Of a stretch of 64,000 nucleotides of DNA, positions 37,865 through 46,297 are shown piece by piece. A program made the position numbers and the translations under genes. Within the stretch, counting starts at the first letter, position 1. Each line of letters opens with the position of its first letter. Below the pieces are notes generated by a model. The model was not told where the DNA came from. It saw only the letters and a program-made list of their open reading frames with translations, and did not search any database. The stretch is from Pseudomonas salomonii (GTDB lineage: Bacteria > Pseudomonadota > Gammaproteobacteria > Pseudomonadales > Pseudomonadaceae), in NCBI RefSeq assembly GCF_900107155.1, contig NZ_FNOX01000010.1:124001-188000 (forward strand), written 5' to 3'.

Positions 37865-39184
37865 ATGGATAACTCCAACGCCCTGCCTCTGGGGTCGGCG
37901 GCTGCGCCGGCTAAAGAGCGCACCACTTCCAGCCGCATCAAATCGATCTTCAGTGGCTCCGTCGGCAACATGGTCGAGTGGTACGACTGGTACGTCTACG
38001 CGGCCTTCTCGCTGTATTTCGCCAAGACGTTCTTCCCTGCCGGTTCTTCCACCGCCCAGTTGATGAACACCGCCGCCATCTTTGCCGTGGGCTTTATCAT
38101 GCGCCCGATCGGTGGCTGGCTGATGGGGCTTTACGCTGACTACAAGGGTCGCAAGGCGGCCTTGATGGCCTCGGTATTGCTGATGTGCTTCGGCTCGCTG
38201 CTGATCGCGCTGACGCCGGGCTACGACACCATCGGCATCGGCGCGCCGATCCTGCTGGTGTTTGCACGCTTGCTGCAGGGCCTGTCGGTGGGTGGCGAGT
38301 ACGGGACCTCGGCCACTTACCTGAGTGAGATGGCGACCAAGGAGCGTCGCGGTTTCTTCTCCAGCTTCCAGTACGTGACCCTGATCTCCGGCCAGCTCAT
38401 CGCCCTGGCGGTATTGATCGTGTTGCAACAAACCCTGACCACCGAGCAGCTGTATGCCTGGGGCTGGCGCATCCCGTTCGCCATCGGCGCGCTGTGCGCA
38501 GTGGTCGCGTTGTTCCTGCGTCGCGGCATGGAAGAGACCGAGTCGTTCACCAAAAAGGAAAAAGCCAAGGAAAGCGCGATGCGCACCTTGATGCGTCACC
38601 CCAAGGAAGTGATGACGGTGGTCGGCCTGACCATGGGCGGCACCCTGGCCTTCTACACCTACACCACCTACATGCAGAAATACCTGGTGAACACGGTGGG
38701 CATGAGCATCTCCGACTCCACCACCATTTCGGCCGCCACCCTGTTCCTGTTCATGTGCCTGCAACCGCTGGTGGGCGGGCTGTCGGACAAGGTGGGCCGC
38801 CGACCGATCCTGATCGCCTTCGGCATCCTCGGCACGCTGTTCACCGTGCCGATCCTCACCACCCTGCACACCATCCAAAGCTGGTGGGGCGCGTTCTTCC
38901 TGATCATGGCGGCGCTGATCATCGTCAGTGGCTATACCTCGATCAACGCGGTGGTGAAAGCTGAACTGTTCCCGACCGAGATCCGCGCGCTGGGCGTGGG
39001 CCTGCCGTATGCGCTGACCGTGTCGATCTTCGGCGGTACGGCTGAAGTGATTGCGCTGTGGTTCAAGAATATCGGCATGGAGACGGGTTACTACTGGTAT
39101 GTGACCGCGTGTATCGCGGTGTCGCTGGTGGTTTACGTGACCATGAAAGACACCCGTAAACACTCGCGTATCACCACGGATTAA
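37865..39184 (+). CDS. MFS 2-oxoglutarate/dicarboxylate permease (KgtP-like)
   Basis: The protein has 439 residues from the ATG at 37865, with AAGGA 8 bases upstream (an ATG at 37850 has none). It has twelve membrane helices, NMVEWYDWYVYAAFSLYFA in helix 1, and the loop 2-3 motif GLYADYKGRKAAL with its repeat GGLSDKVGRRP, as in the metabolite:H+ symporter family (KgtP, ProP, PcaT). From memory P. aeruginosa uses a MifSR-controlled member (PA5530) for 2-oxoglutarate; unlike there, here the permease is directly next to the regulators. Confidence 0.88.
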   Translation: MDNSNALPLGSAAAPAKERTTSSRIKSIFSGSVGNMVEWYDWYVYAAFSLYFAKTFFPAGSSTAQLMNTAAIFAVGFIMRPIGGWLMGLYADYKGRKAALMASVLLMCFGSLLIALTPGYDTIGIGAPILLVFARLLQGLSVGGEYGTSATYLSEMATKERRGFFSSFQYVTLISGQLIALAVLIVLQQTLTTEQLYAWGWRIPFAIGALCAVVALFLRRGMEETESFTKKEKAKESAMRTLMRHPKEVMTVVGLTMGGTLAFYTYTTYMQKYLVNTVGMSISDSTTISAATLFLFMCLQPLVGGLSDKVGRRPILIAFGILGTLFTVPILTTLHTIQSWWGAFFLIMAALIIVSGYTSINAVVKAELFPTEIRALGVGLPYALTVSIFGGTAEVIALWFKNIGMETGYYWYVTACIAVSLVVYVTMKDTRKHSRITTD

Positions 39185-39200
39185 AGATTTAACGCGGTAA

Positions 39201-39297
39201 AAAATGTGGGAGCTGGCTTGCCTGCGATAACGGTCTATCAGTCTTGGATTCATTGACTGACATACCGCCATCGCGGGCAAGCCCGCTCCCACATTTT
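39201..39297. repeat. REPIN, imperfect copy
   Basis: Left unit AAAATGTGGGAGCTGGCTTG and right unit ending GCCCGCTCCCACATTTT form an inverted pair with a few mismatches. It lies between convergent genes, 16 bases after the permease stop. Confidence 0.85.
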
Positions 39298-39300
39298 GTT

Positions 39301-40056
39301 TCAGGAGGCGTCCGCTATTGCGCTGCGTCCATACCGACGCTGCGCGTACGCCGCCCCGGCAATCATCACCACCAGCACCGCCGCCAGCACCGCCGATGAG
39401 CCGATGGTGCCGAAATCCAGCCCGCCTTTTTCGTGAGGTTTGGTGAGGAAGTCGCCCAAGGTCGCGCCAAACGGGCGGGTCAGTACAAATGCCACCCAGA
39501 ACAGCAGCACTGACGATATCTGTGTGAAGTATTTGAGTGCGACCACCACCGCAATCGCCGAGCCGATCAGCAAGGCGCCGCCGCCAAAGCCCAAGCCCGA
39601 GTCGTCCGCCAGGAAGTCGCCCAACGCAGTGCCCAAGGTGTTGGAGAACAGAATCGCCATCCAGTAAAACAGCTCGCCCCTGAAGGTCTGCACCTTATTC
39701 ACGTTCAGCGAATCACCACTGACGTGCCACATCGCGAAGATGATCAGCAAGATTGCAATCAGGATCATGGAGCCGGTGGCATAACCAAGGCCCAAGGTGC
39801 GGTCCATAAAGTCCGACATCGTGGTGCCGGCCGTGCTGGTGGACAGGATCACGATCCAGTACAGCACCGGGTTGTAGGTTTTCGACCAGAGCTGTGTCAG
39901 CAGGGTGACGAGAAACACGCTGATCAGGATCATCGAGCTGATGGCGTAGCCGACGTTAAGGGTCATCGAGAGCAAATCCCCGGCGGTTTCGCCCAGGGTC
40001 GTTGCGCAGATTTTCATGACCCAGAACGCCAGGGTGATCTGAGGAAGTTTGTTCAT
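39301..40056 (-). CDS. Membrane protein with four internal repeats (COG4705-like)
   Basis: The protein has 251 residues from the ATG at 40056 (MNKLPQITLAFWVMKI); the frame extends to 40173 without support. It is almost all membrane helices, about eight. Four copies of a unit with consensus T-x-G-x-x-x-x-D-F/L ... L-G-x-x-x-G-S-x-x-L are visible: TLGETAGDLL, TAGTTMSDFM, TLGTALGDFL and PFGATLGDFL, each starting just after a helix. The conserved Thr, Gly and Asp inside the membrane suggest an ion or metal pathway (inference). The family is uncharacterised. Confidence 0.8.
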   Translation of the reverse strand: MNKLPQITLAFWVMKICATTLGETAGDLLSMTLNVGYAISSMILISVFLVTLLTQLWSKTYNPVLYWIVILSTSTAGTTMSDFMDRTLGLGYATGSMILIAILLIIFAMWHVSGDSLNVNKVQTFRGELFYWMAILFSNTLGTALGDFLADDSGLGFGGGALLIGSAIAVVVALKYFTQISSVLLFWVAFVLTRPFGATLGDFLTKPHEKGGLDFGTIGSSAVLAAVLVVMIAGAAYAQRRYGRSAIADAS

Positions 40057-40247
40057 GTGCGAGAAGGCTCCGAAGCTCAGTCTTTCAATCGGCCGACTTA
40101 AAGGGGGCCGACCTGGCGCGCAGACTGAACGCGGGGCTGTGAAAAATAGGTGGGCAATCAATGAAAATTCCATACGCGCGATGGAAATTCATCGCCCTGG
40201 ATTGCACTATGACGGCCTCCCCCAACGCGCAGCAGGAACCCTGGCCC

Positions 40248-40868
40248 ATGTCCGACGATATCCACTTCTACGAACCCGCCAACGGCCACGGCCTGCCCCA
40301 TGATCCGTTCAATGCCATCGTAGGGCCACGGCCGATTGGCTGGATTTCGTCACACGACGCCGCTGGCCGCCTGAACCTGGCGCCCTACAGTTTCTTTAAC
40401 GCGTTCAACTACATTCCGCCGATCATTGGGTTTTCCAGTGTCGGGCGCAAAGACAGCCTGAACAACATCGAACAGACCGGTGAGTTCGTGTGGAACCTGG
40501 CAACCCGCCCGCTGGCCGAGCAGATGAACCAGAGTTGCGCGGCCGTCTCGCCGGACGTGAATGAATTCGAGTTATCCGGCCTGACGCCGGTGGCCTCGAA
40601 AATCGTCGCGGTGCCACGGGTAGGCGAAAGCCCGGTGTCGTTTGAATGCAAGGTGACGCAGATCATTCAACTGCAGCGCGCCGACAAGGCGTTGGTGCCG
40701 AGTTGGCTGGTGCTCGGTGAAGTGGTTGCCGTGCACATTGCCAAGTGGCTGCTCAAGGATGGGGTTTACGACACGGCAGCCGCGGAGCCGATTTTGCGTG
40801 GCGGTGGCCCGGCGGATTATTTCCAGCTGGGGTCGGAGGCGTTGTTCAAGATGTATCGCCCGCGCTGA
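40248..40868 (+). CDS. Flavin reductase-like FMN-binding protein
   Basis: The protein has 206 residues from the ATG at 40248 with AGGAA upstream; in-frame ATGs at 40161 and 40209 are less likely. The split-barrel flavin-binding signature is present (VGPRPIGWISSHDAAGRLNLAPYSFFNAFNY, and NNIEQTGEFVWNLAT). Relatives reduce flavins or carry FMN for oxygenases, but this subfamily (about 200 residues, full-length FMN-binding split barrel) has no defined substrate. It appears to be monocistronic. Confidence 0.85.
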   Translation: MSDDIHFYEPANGHGLPHDPFNAIVGPRPIGWISSHDAAGRLNLAPYSFFNAFNYIPPIIGFSSVGRKDSLNNIEQTGEFVWNLATRPLAEQMNQSCAAVSPDVNEFELSGLTPVASKIVAVPRVGESPVSFECKVTQIIQLQRADKALVPSWLVLGEVVAVHIAKWLLKDGVYDTAAAEPILRGGGPADYFQLGSEALFKMYRPR

Positions 40869-40900
40869 CCCGATACTGCCCAACAAACACAACAGAACCC

Positions 40901-40930
40901 TGTGGGAGCCGGGCTTGCCCGGCTCCCACA
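40901..40930 (+). terminator. REP-derived hairpin, probable terminator
   Basis: 14-bp perfect arms TGTGGGAGCCGGGC / GCCCGGCTCCCACA separated by 2 bases, 32 bases after the flavin reductase stop. The sequence is a collapsed member of the REP family seen elsewhere in the window; a short T-rich stretch follows. Confidence 0.6.
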
Positions 40931-40965
40931 TTTGATCTTTGTTGAGCGATATAAAGTGTTCGGCT

Positions 40966-41214
40966 TCAGCTTGCGGCTGTTGCCCAAGTCAGCTGACCGT
41001 CTTCGTCCACATCAACCAGACATTCAAGTTGCAGCGTCGCTGCATCGTCGGCGTCGGAGGCGGTCTTGAAGGTCTGGCCAGCCAGGATCTTGTGAAACTG
41101 CGGGGCGCCCATGCCATCGAGTGCCTTGACGGCGACGGCGGCGCTGTAGCCACCCTCTTCTTCACGCACTAATGCAGAAACGGCTTCGTGATGGGCAAAT
41201 TGTTTACGTGCCAT
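40966..41214 (-). CDS. Small conserved protein, unknown function
   Basis: The protein has 82 residues from the ATG at 41214 (MARKQFAHHEAVSALV), chosen as the typical start of relatives I recall; an upstream ATG at 41247 is possible and neither has a good ribosome-binding site. It is acidic, with no signal peptide or membrane helix and no recognised domain. It lies 41 bases after the stop of the monooxygenase-domain gene on the same strand, so the two may be co-transcribed. Confidence 0.7.
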   Translation of the reverse strand: MARKQFAHHEAVSALVREEEGGYSAAVAVKALDGMGAPQFHKILAGQTFKTASDADDAATLQLECLVDVDEDGQLTWATAAS

Positions 41215-41255
41215 GTTGCAGGTCCCGGCCAATGGAAAGTCGGCCATTCTAACCG

Positions 41256-41597
41256 CTAACCGGCCAGTTGCAGGTACTCACCGTAGGCATGGGCGGCGGA
41301 TGCGTCGGTGAAGGTCTGGAAGTCCATGCTGCGCACGACCATGTCGTTCAACAGCTCGGTAAAGATCATCAAGGCAGGGGAACTGAAGTAGGCGCTCATC
41401 GCCTGCTCGCTGCTCCAGAAGCCCGAGACCAGCCATACATCGGGATCGACCTGGGAATGCTGCAACGAGAATTGCAGGCAACCCTGAGCCTGACGGCCCG
41501 GTTCGATCAAACTGCTCAAGCGTGCACCGAGTTCGGTGCTGCACCCGGTACGGGCACGGATAAAGGCCATATGGCTCGCGGGAATGGGGGTGGACAT
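41256..41597 (-). CDS. Antibiotic-biosynthesis-monooxygenase (ABM) domain protein
   Basis: The protein has 113 residues from the ATG at 41597, with GGGAGAG 8 bases upstream. The dimeric alpha/beta-barrel ABM pattern is present: RARTGCSTELGARLSSLIEPGRQAQGCLQFSLQHS, DVWLVSGFWSSEQAMSAYFSSP. Such proteins oxidise quinols or handle reactive carbonyls, often under a redox regulator; the substrate is unknown. It is divergent from an AraC regulator and carries a direct-repeat site in front of its promoter. Confidence 0.82.
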   Translation of the reverse strand: MSTPIPASHMAFIRARTGCSTELGARLSSLIEPGRQAQGCLQFSLQHSQVDPDVWLVSGFWSSEQAMSAYFSSPALMIFTELLNDMVVRSMDFQTFTDASAAHAYGEYLQLAG

Positions 41598-41925
41598 GTT
41601 CGACTCTCCCGTTGAGAAGTGATGCTCGGCAAGCACTGTGAGGGCGTGTTGCCACAGGATCAAAGATAGCGGCGCGAAGGCGGGCGCAGTTAGTCGATTC
41701 CTGCAGGCTTATTGCACAATCCTGCGAGAAGCGTAGATAAGACGTCTGGCCCCCGGGATTTATTCCACGCCCATACTCAGTGTTTCAGGCAGATGACAGG
41801 CTCCCCACTTGCCCGATTCACGACATATCGCAGGATCAGGCAAGGATTGAGCAGAATCGACGTAACACCTTTTGAAATGCCGCCGCTAAGCTGATCCCAT
41901 CAAAGCAGTCAGTAGAGGACACCCC
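41598..41925. other. Divergent intergenic region, ABM gene and AraC regulator
   Basis: No gene is seen in these 328 bases. On the minus strand AACTGC-N17-TATCTT (41686-41691 and 41663-41668) is a candidate activator-dependent promoter for the ABM gene, with the direct repeat described next just upstream. No clear promoter is seen for the AraC gene. Confidence 0.4.
41697..41725. promoter_or_regulatory. Direct repeat AWTCCTGC, likely AraC-regulator operator
   Basis: ATTCCTGC (41697-41704) and AATCCTGC (41718-41725) are spaced 21 bases start to start, the usual arrangement of AraC-family half sites. They abut the -35 of the minus-strand promoter, as for a class II activator. The regulator is presumably the divergent AraC protein (inference). 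Confidence 0.5.
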
Positions 41926-42855
41926 ATGTCGTCGCCCGAAACCAAGCCAATGCCCCTCGATGCCGAGATGGAAAAACAACGCGCCGAGCTGGCCAGCATT
42001 GTTCACCGTCACACCTGGGAAGATGGCTCCTACGGCACGGCAATCACCTCGCTGTATCTGAACCGCCACAACACGCCCCGCGACTTCATGCCGGTGCTGG
42101 TGGAACCCGCCTTGTGCATCCTGGCCAGTGGCAGCAAGGAAGTGCGCCTGGCCGACGAAATCTTTGCCTACGACCCGCTCAATTATCTGGTGTTTTCGGT
42201 GGCGATGCCGGTCGCCGGGCGGATCATCGACGCCACACCGCAAGACCCCAACCTGTCGGTGCGCATCAATATCGACCCGGCCCAGCTCACCGCGCTGATC
42301 GCCGAGGCGGGCCCGATGGGCGTGCCGTCGCGGCCGACATCCCGTGGCATGTACGTTGACCGCATCGACAACCAGTTGCTCGACGCCGTGCTGCGCCTGA
42401 CGCGGCTGCTGGACACGCCAAAAGACATCGCCATGCTCGCGCCCCTTATCAATCGCGAGATCCTTTATCGCTTGCTACGTGGCCCACAGGGTTACCGGCT
42501 GTATGAAATCGCCGTGGCCAACAGTCAGAGCCATCGCGTGAGCCAGGCGATCAAGTGGTTGAACGGCAACTTCGAACAACCGCTGCGCATTGATGACCTG
42601 GCCAAGGAAGTGAACCTCAGTGTTTCGACCTTGCACCATCGTTTCAAGGCGATTACGGCGATGAGTCCGCTGCAATACCAGAAGCAACTGCGGCTGCAGG
42701 AAGCACGGCGATTGATGATTGCCGAAGGGCTGGAGGCGTCGGCGGCGGGGTATCGGGTGGGGTATGAAAGCCCGTCGCAGTTCAGCCGGGAATACAGCCG
42801 GTTGTTCGGGGCGCCGCCGCTGCGGGATTTGGCCCGGCTGCGCCAAAGTATCTGA
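41926..42855 (+). CDS. AraC-family regulator with AraC_N (cupin) domain
   Basis: The protein has 309 residues. Residues 30-190 form the AraC_N ligand-binding domain (PALCILASGSKEVRLADEIFAYDPLNYLV), typical of regulators answering small aldehydes or other metabolites. The C-terminal 100 residues hold two helix-turn-helix motifs (IDDLAKEVNLSVSTLHHRFK and AAGYRVGYESPSQFSREYSR). GAGG lies 8 bases before the ATG. The divergent ABM gene is its probable target. Confidence 0.9.
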   Translation: MSSPETKPMPLDAEMEKQRAELASIVHRHTWEDGSYGTAITSLYLNRHNTPRDFMPVLVEPALCILASGSKEVRLADEIFAYDPLNYLVFSVAMPVAGRIIDATPQDPNLSVRINIDPAQLTALIAEAGPMGVPSRPTSRGMYVDRIDNQLLDAVLRLTRLLDTPKDIAMLAPLINREILYRLLRGPQGYRLYEIAVANSQSHRVSQAIKWLNGNFEQPLRIDDLAKEVNLSVSTLHHRFKAITAMSPLQYQKQLRLQEARRLMIAEGLEASAAGYRVGYESPSQFSREYSRLFGAPPLRDLARLRQSI

Positions 42856-42887
42856 CTCAACCGGGATCAAAATGTGGGATTGGGCTT

Positions 42888-42975
42888 GTGTGGGAGCTGA
42901 CTTGCCGGCGATGCAGGTACCCTGTTCTTTCAGTCAGACCGCGGTGATGCTATCGCAGGCAAGCCAGCTCCCACA
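42888..42975. repeat. REPIN, degenerate copy
   Basis: The left unit (TGTGGGAGCTGACTTGCC) and right unit (GGCAAGCCAGCTCCCACA) form an inverted pair with mismatches. A fragment of another unit (AATGTGGGATTGGGCTTG) precedes it at 42871. It fills the gap between the convergent AraC and gtrS genes. Confidence 0.8.
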
Positions 42976-42993
42976 GTTGATCGGTGGTGTTAG

Positions 42994-44463
42994 TCAGTCC
43001 AGGGTTCGCGGCAGTTGTAAGGTCACCCGCAAACCGCCTTCGCGCAAATTCTGCAAACTCACTTCCCCGCCATGGCTGTGGGCAATGTTGCGCGCGATGC
43101 CCAGGCCCAAGCCGTAACCCTGCTGCTGCCCGGCCAGTCGGAAGTGCGGCTCAAACACTTGCTCCAAACGCTGCTCCGGCACGCCGGGGCCTTCGTCATC
43201 CACATGCAGGATGAACTCCACGCCATCGTCCTCGATATGCAAATGCGCGTTCTGCCCGTACTTCAGGGCATTGTCGATCAGGTTGCCGATGCAGCGCTTG
43301 AGCGCCAGCGGTTTGCCCGGATAAGGGGTCAGCGCCCGGCCGTGCTGGGTGATGCGACCATTACCGTTCGGCGCCAGGTACGGCTCCACCAGGCAATCGA
43401 GCACGTGATTGAGGTCGACCGGCTCGATGTTTTCGTGGATGTCGGTGTCTTTGACGCACTGCAACGCGCCCTTGACCAGCAACTCCAACTCATCCAGGTC
43501 GCGGCCGAATTTGGCTTGCAGGTTTTCGTCTTCCAGCAACTCCACGCGCAGGCGCAGGCGCGTGATCGGCGTGCGCAAATCGTGGGAAATCGCGCTGAAC
43601 AGTTGGCTGCGCTCGGTGAGGTAGCGGCTGATGCGTTCGCGCATGGCATTAAACGCACGGCCCACTTCCACCACTTCGCTGCCACCGCCTTCGGCCACCG
43701 GCTCCACGTCGGCGCCCAGGGACATGTCCCGCGCTGCCCGCGCCAGGCGCTTGAGCGGCCGGCTTTGCCAGTGCACCAACAGGCCGATAAACAGCAGCAG
43801 GAAACCGCTGGTCAGCACGATAAACCACACTTGCTGCGACGGCAGGCCTTGCTCTTCCAAACTGGTGTAGGGCTCGGGCAGCAGCGAGGCGATGTACAAC
43901 CATTCGCCGGGTGCCAGCTGGATTTGTGTGACCAGCACCGGCGGGTTCACCGGCTCCAGGGTCAGGGCGTAATGCGCCCAGGAACGCGGCAGCTCATCAA
44001 GCTTGAGGCCCGCGTTGAAAATACGCAGGTCCTCGGCGCTGACGAATTCCACCGAGATAAGCACGTCGCTGCCCAGGGTTTGGCGCAGCACTTCGTCCAC
44101 GGCTTGCAGCACCGCCTGCTTGCGCGGGGTCTGCGGCAGAATCTGCATGTCCAGTGGGCGGTCGTTGAGGGTCACCACAAAACGCGTGCCACCCATGCTG
44201 CGCAGCTGGTCGAGCACCAACGGGCGATAGGCCACCGGCAGCGAGCGAAAGTAACTCACACTGGCCGTCATCGAATGCGCCAGGCTGCGCGCGCTGGTCA
44301 CCAGGCCTTCGAGCTGGGTGGCGCGCAATTGCGACACCCAGATCACGCTGGACAGCGCCTGGGCGAACAGCACCACGAGCAAGGTCAGCAGTAACATGCG
44401 CCCCAGCAGCGAACGCGGCACCGGAAAGCGCCGGCGGCGCTCGGTCAGTGGCTCAGTGGGCAT
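42994..44463 (-). CDS. gtrS: Sensor histidine kinase GtrS (glucose regulon)
   Basis: The protein has 489 residues from the ATG at 44463, overlapping gltR by 11 bases; an upstream ATG at 44505 is in frame. A helix at about 22-45, a periplasmic domain of about 140 residues, a second helix near 214-236, HAMP, HisKA (FSAISHDLRTPITRL) and HATPase (NLIDNALKYG, YGLGLGIARNIA) are visible. In Pseudomonas GtrS senses 2-ketogluconate and 6-phosphogluconate and acts through GltR (family knowledge); the order with gltR, glk and edd supports this. The usual downstream sugar ABC transporter genes are not here. Confidence 0.9.
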   Translation of the reverse strand: MPTEPLTERRRRFPVPRSLLGRMLLLTLLVVLFAQALSSVIWVSQLRATQLEGLVTSARSLAHSMTASVSYFRSLPVAYRPLVLDQLRSMGGTRFVVTLNDRPLDMQILPQTPRKQAVLQAVDEVLRQTLGSDVLISVEFVSAEDLRIFNAGLKLDELPRSWAHYALTLEPVNPPVLVTQIQLAPGEWLYIASLLPEPYTSLEEQGLPSQQVWFIVLTSGFLLLFIGLLVHWQSRPLKRLARAARDMSLGADVEPVAEGGGSEVVEVGRAFNAMRERISRYLTERSQLFSAISHDLRTPITRLRLRVELLEDENLQAKFGRDLDELELLVKGALQCVKDTDIHENIEPVDLNHVLDCLVEPYLAPNGNGRITQHGRALTPYPGKPLALKRCIGNLIDNALKYGQNAHLHIEDDGVEFILHVDDEGPGVPEQRLEQVFEPHFRLAGQQQGYGLGLGIARNIAHSHGGEVSLQNLREGGLRVTLQLPRTLD

Positions 44464-45187
44464 TGCCGGCAACCACGCTGGCTGCCAGTTGATAACCGCT
44501 GCCACGCACCGTGCGGATCAGCCTTGGAGGTTTTTCGGTATCGCGCAGGCGTTGGCGCAGGCGGCTGACGGCCATGTCGACGATACGGTCCAACGGCATC
44601 AGGTCGCGGCCACGGGTGGCATTGCCGATGGTGTCGCGGTCGAGAATCTGTTGCGGGTGATCGAGAAACAGTTTGAGCAAGGCAAAGTCGGCGCCGGAGA
44701 GGATCACCTCTTCGCCGTCCACGTGAAACAGGCGATGGCTGATCATGTCCAGGCGCCATTCATCGAACACCAGCACATCGCCGCCGCCCGTGCGTTCCTG
44801 GCCAAACTGGGCGCGGCGCAACAGGGCTTTGATCCGCGCCTGCAGCTCGCGGGGGCTGAAAGGTTTGCCGATGTAATCGTCGGCGCCCAGCTCCAGGCCG
44901 ATCACGCGGTCAGCTTCGTCGGAACTGGCGGTCAGCATGATGATCGGCACCTGCGCCTGGCGCGGGTGCTGGCGAATCCAGCGGCAAAGGCTGAAACCGT
45001 CTTCGTCCGGCAACATTACATCGAGGATGACCAGGTCGCACGGCGCCTCGTTCATCGCCTGGCGAAACCCCGCGCCATCCGGCACGCCACGCACCTGGAA
45101 GCCGGCGCGACTGAGGTAGGTCTGCAGCAATTCGCGGATTTCCTGATCGTCGTCGACCAGGAGAATCGATTTACTGATTACGCTCAC
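44453..45187 (-). CDS. gltR: OmpR-family response regulator GltR
   Basis: The protein has 244 residues from a GTG at 45187 with AAGGAGG 5 bases upstream. The receiver has Asp56 (LVILDVMLPDEDG) and the Lys in GKPFSPREL. The C-terminal winged helix (LDRIVDMAVSRLRQRL, RTVRGSGYQL) binds DNA. GltR represses glucose uptake and Entner-Doudoroff genes until phosphorelay from GtrS. It lies downstream of glk with a REPIN between them. Confidence 0.93.
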   Translation of the reverse strand: MSVISKSILLVDDDQEIRELLQTYLSRAGFQVRGVPDGAGFRQAMNEAPCDLVILDVMLPDEDGFSLCRWIRQHPRQAQVPIIMLTASSDEADRVIGLELGADDYIGKPFSPRELQARIKALLRRAQFGQERTGGGDVLVFDEWRLDMISHRLFHVDGEEVILSGADFALLKLFLDHPQQILDRDTIGNATRGRDLMPLDRIVDMAVSRLRQRLRDTEKPPRLIRTVRGSGYQLAASVVAGNAH

Positions 45188-45244
45188 GGGGTCCTCCTTG
45201 TTGTTATGGCCAAGCTTAAATCATTTGTTGCCCTTGAGGCCGCT

Positions 45245-45326
45245 TTCGCGAGCAAGCCCGCTCCCACATTTGACCGGGTTCCAACTTTGGAATGCAGTCG
45301 AATGTGGGAGCGGGCTTGCTCGCGAA
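45245..45326. repeat. REPIN between glk and gltR
   Basis: 26-base perfect arms (45245-45270 and 45301-45326) and a 30-base loop. It sits inside what would otherwise be a continuous edd-glk-gltR-gtrS transcript, where its RNA form would be a large hairpin. Confidence 0.92.
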
Positions 45327-45340
45327 GGGGCCTTCAGTCC

Positions 45341-46297
45341 CTACGCAAAAGCCTGCTCAAGTGCCACACCGGCCCCGGTCAACCCGGAATACGGCGCCGT
45401 CACCAACCACACCGGAATACCTTTGAAGTAGTCGCTCATGCAGCCCTTGTCGCTGAAGCTCTTGGCAAAACCGCTGTTGATAAAGAAGTCGGCAAACCTC
45501 GGAATCACCCCGCCCACGATGTACACACCACCACGCCCACCGGTGGTGAGCACGTTGTTACCGGCCACACGGCCCAGCCAGATGCTGAACTGGTTCAACA
45601 CTTCCATGGCCACCGGGTCGCCGGCCAGGCCCGCTGCCGTGATGGCTTCCGGCGTGTCCAGCACCGGCGTGTGCCCGTCGACCGCACAAATGGCGCGGTA
45701 CACACGAGGCAGGCCGCCACCGCTCAGCGCGGTCTCGGCGCTCACATGCCCAATCTCGCTGTGAATGTGCTGCCACAACTGGGTTTCACGCGGGCTGCTC
45801 AGCGGCAGGTCGACATGGCCGCCCTCCCCCGGCAATGCCGCGTAACGGCCTTCGCCCAAGTCCAGCAAGGTGCCCACACCCAGGCCCGTGCCTGGGCCGA
45901 TCACCACGGCTGGGCGCAAGGGCTCCGGCGTTCCGTGGCAGACCACGCGAAACTCATCGGGTTTGAGCCGCGTCATGCCCAGGGCCATGGCCGTGAAGTC
46001 ATTGACCAGCAGCAATTCATCAACCTGCAAGGTTTTGCAAAACGCAGTTTTGCTCAGCCGCCAGTGGTTGTTGGTGAATTTAAATTCATCGCCACTCACC
46101 GGCCCGGCGACCGACAGGCACACCGCGCCGATGTCCCCGATTTCCAGGCCTTCTTCCTTGAGGTACACCTTGATGGCTTCCTCAGGGCTATGGTGATCCG
46201 CCGTGGCATGCACGCGGATCGAATGCAGTTCCTGATCCCGCCACAACGCAAAACGGGCGTTGGTACCACCAATGTCACCGACCAGCGCAAGCTTCAC
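45341..46297 (-). CDS. glk: Glucokinase
   Basis: The protein has 318 residues. The start is a GTG whose last two bases overlap the edd TGA stop, with GGAG 9 bases upstream. The ATP-binding motif GDIGGTNARFAL and the substrate segments LLVNDFTAMA and VIGPGTGLGVG identify the hexokinase-like Glk family. It phosphorylates glucose to glucose 6-phosphate, feeding the Entner-Doudoroff pathway with edd. Translation is coupled to edd. Confidence 0.95.
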   Translation of the reverse strand: MKLALVGDIGGTNARFALWRDQELHSIRVHATADHHSPEEAIKVYLKEEGLEIGDIGAVCLSVAGPVSGDEFKFTNNHWRLSKTAFCKTLQVDELLLVNDFTAMALGMTRLKPDEFRVVCHGTPEPLRPAVVIGPGTGLGVGTLLDLGEGRYAALPGEGGHVDLPLSSPRETQLWQHIHSEIGHVSAETALSGGGLPRVYRAICAVDGHTPVLDTPEAITAAGLAGDPVAMEVLNQFSIWLGRVAGNNVLTTGGRGGVYIVGGVIPRFADFFINSGFAKSFSDKGCMSDYFKGIPVWLVTAPYSGLTGAGVALEQAFA

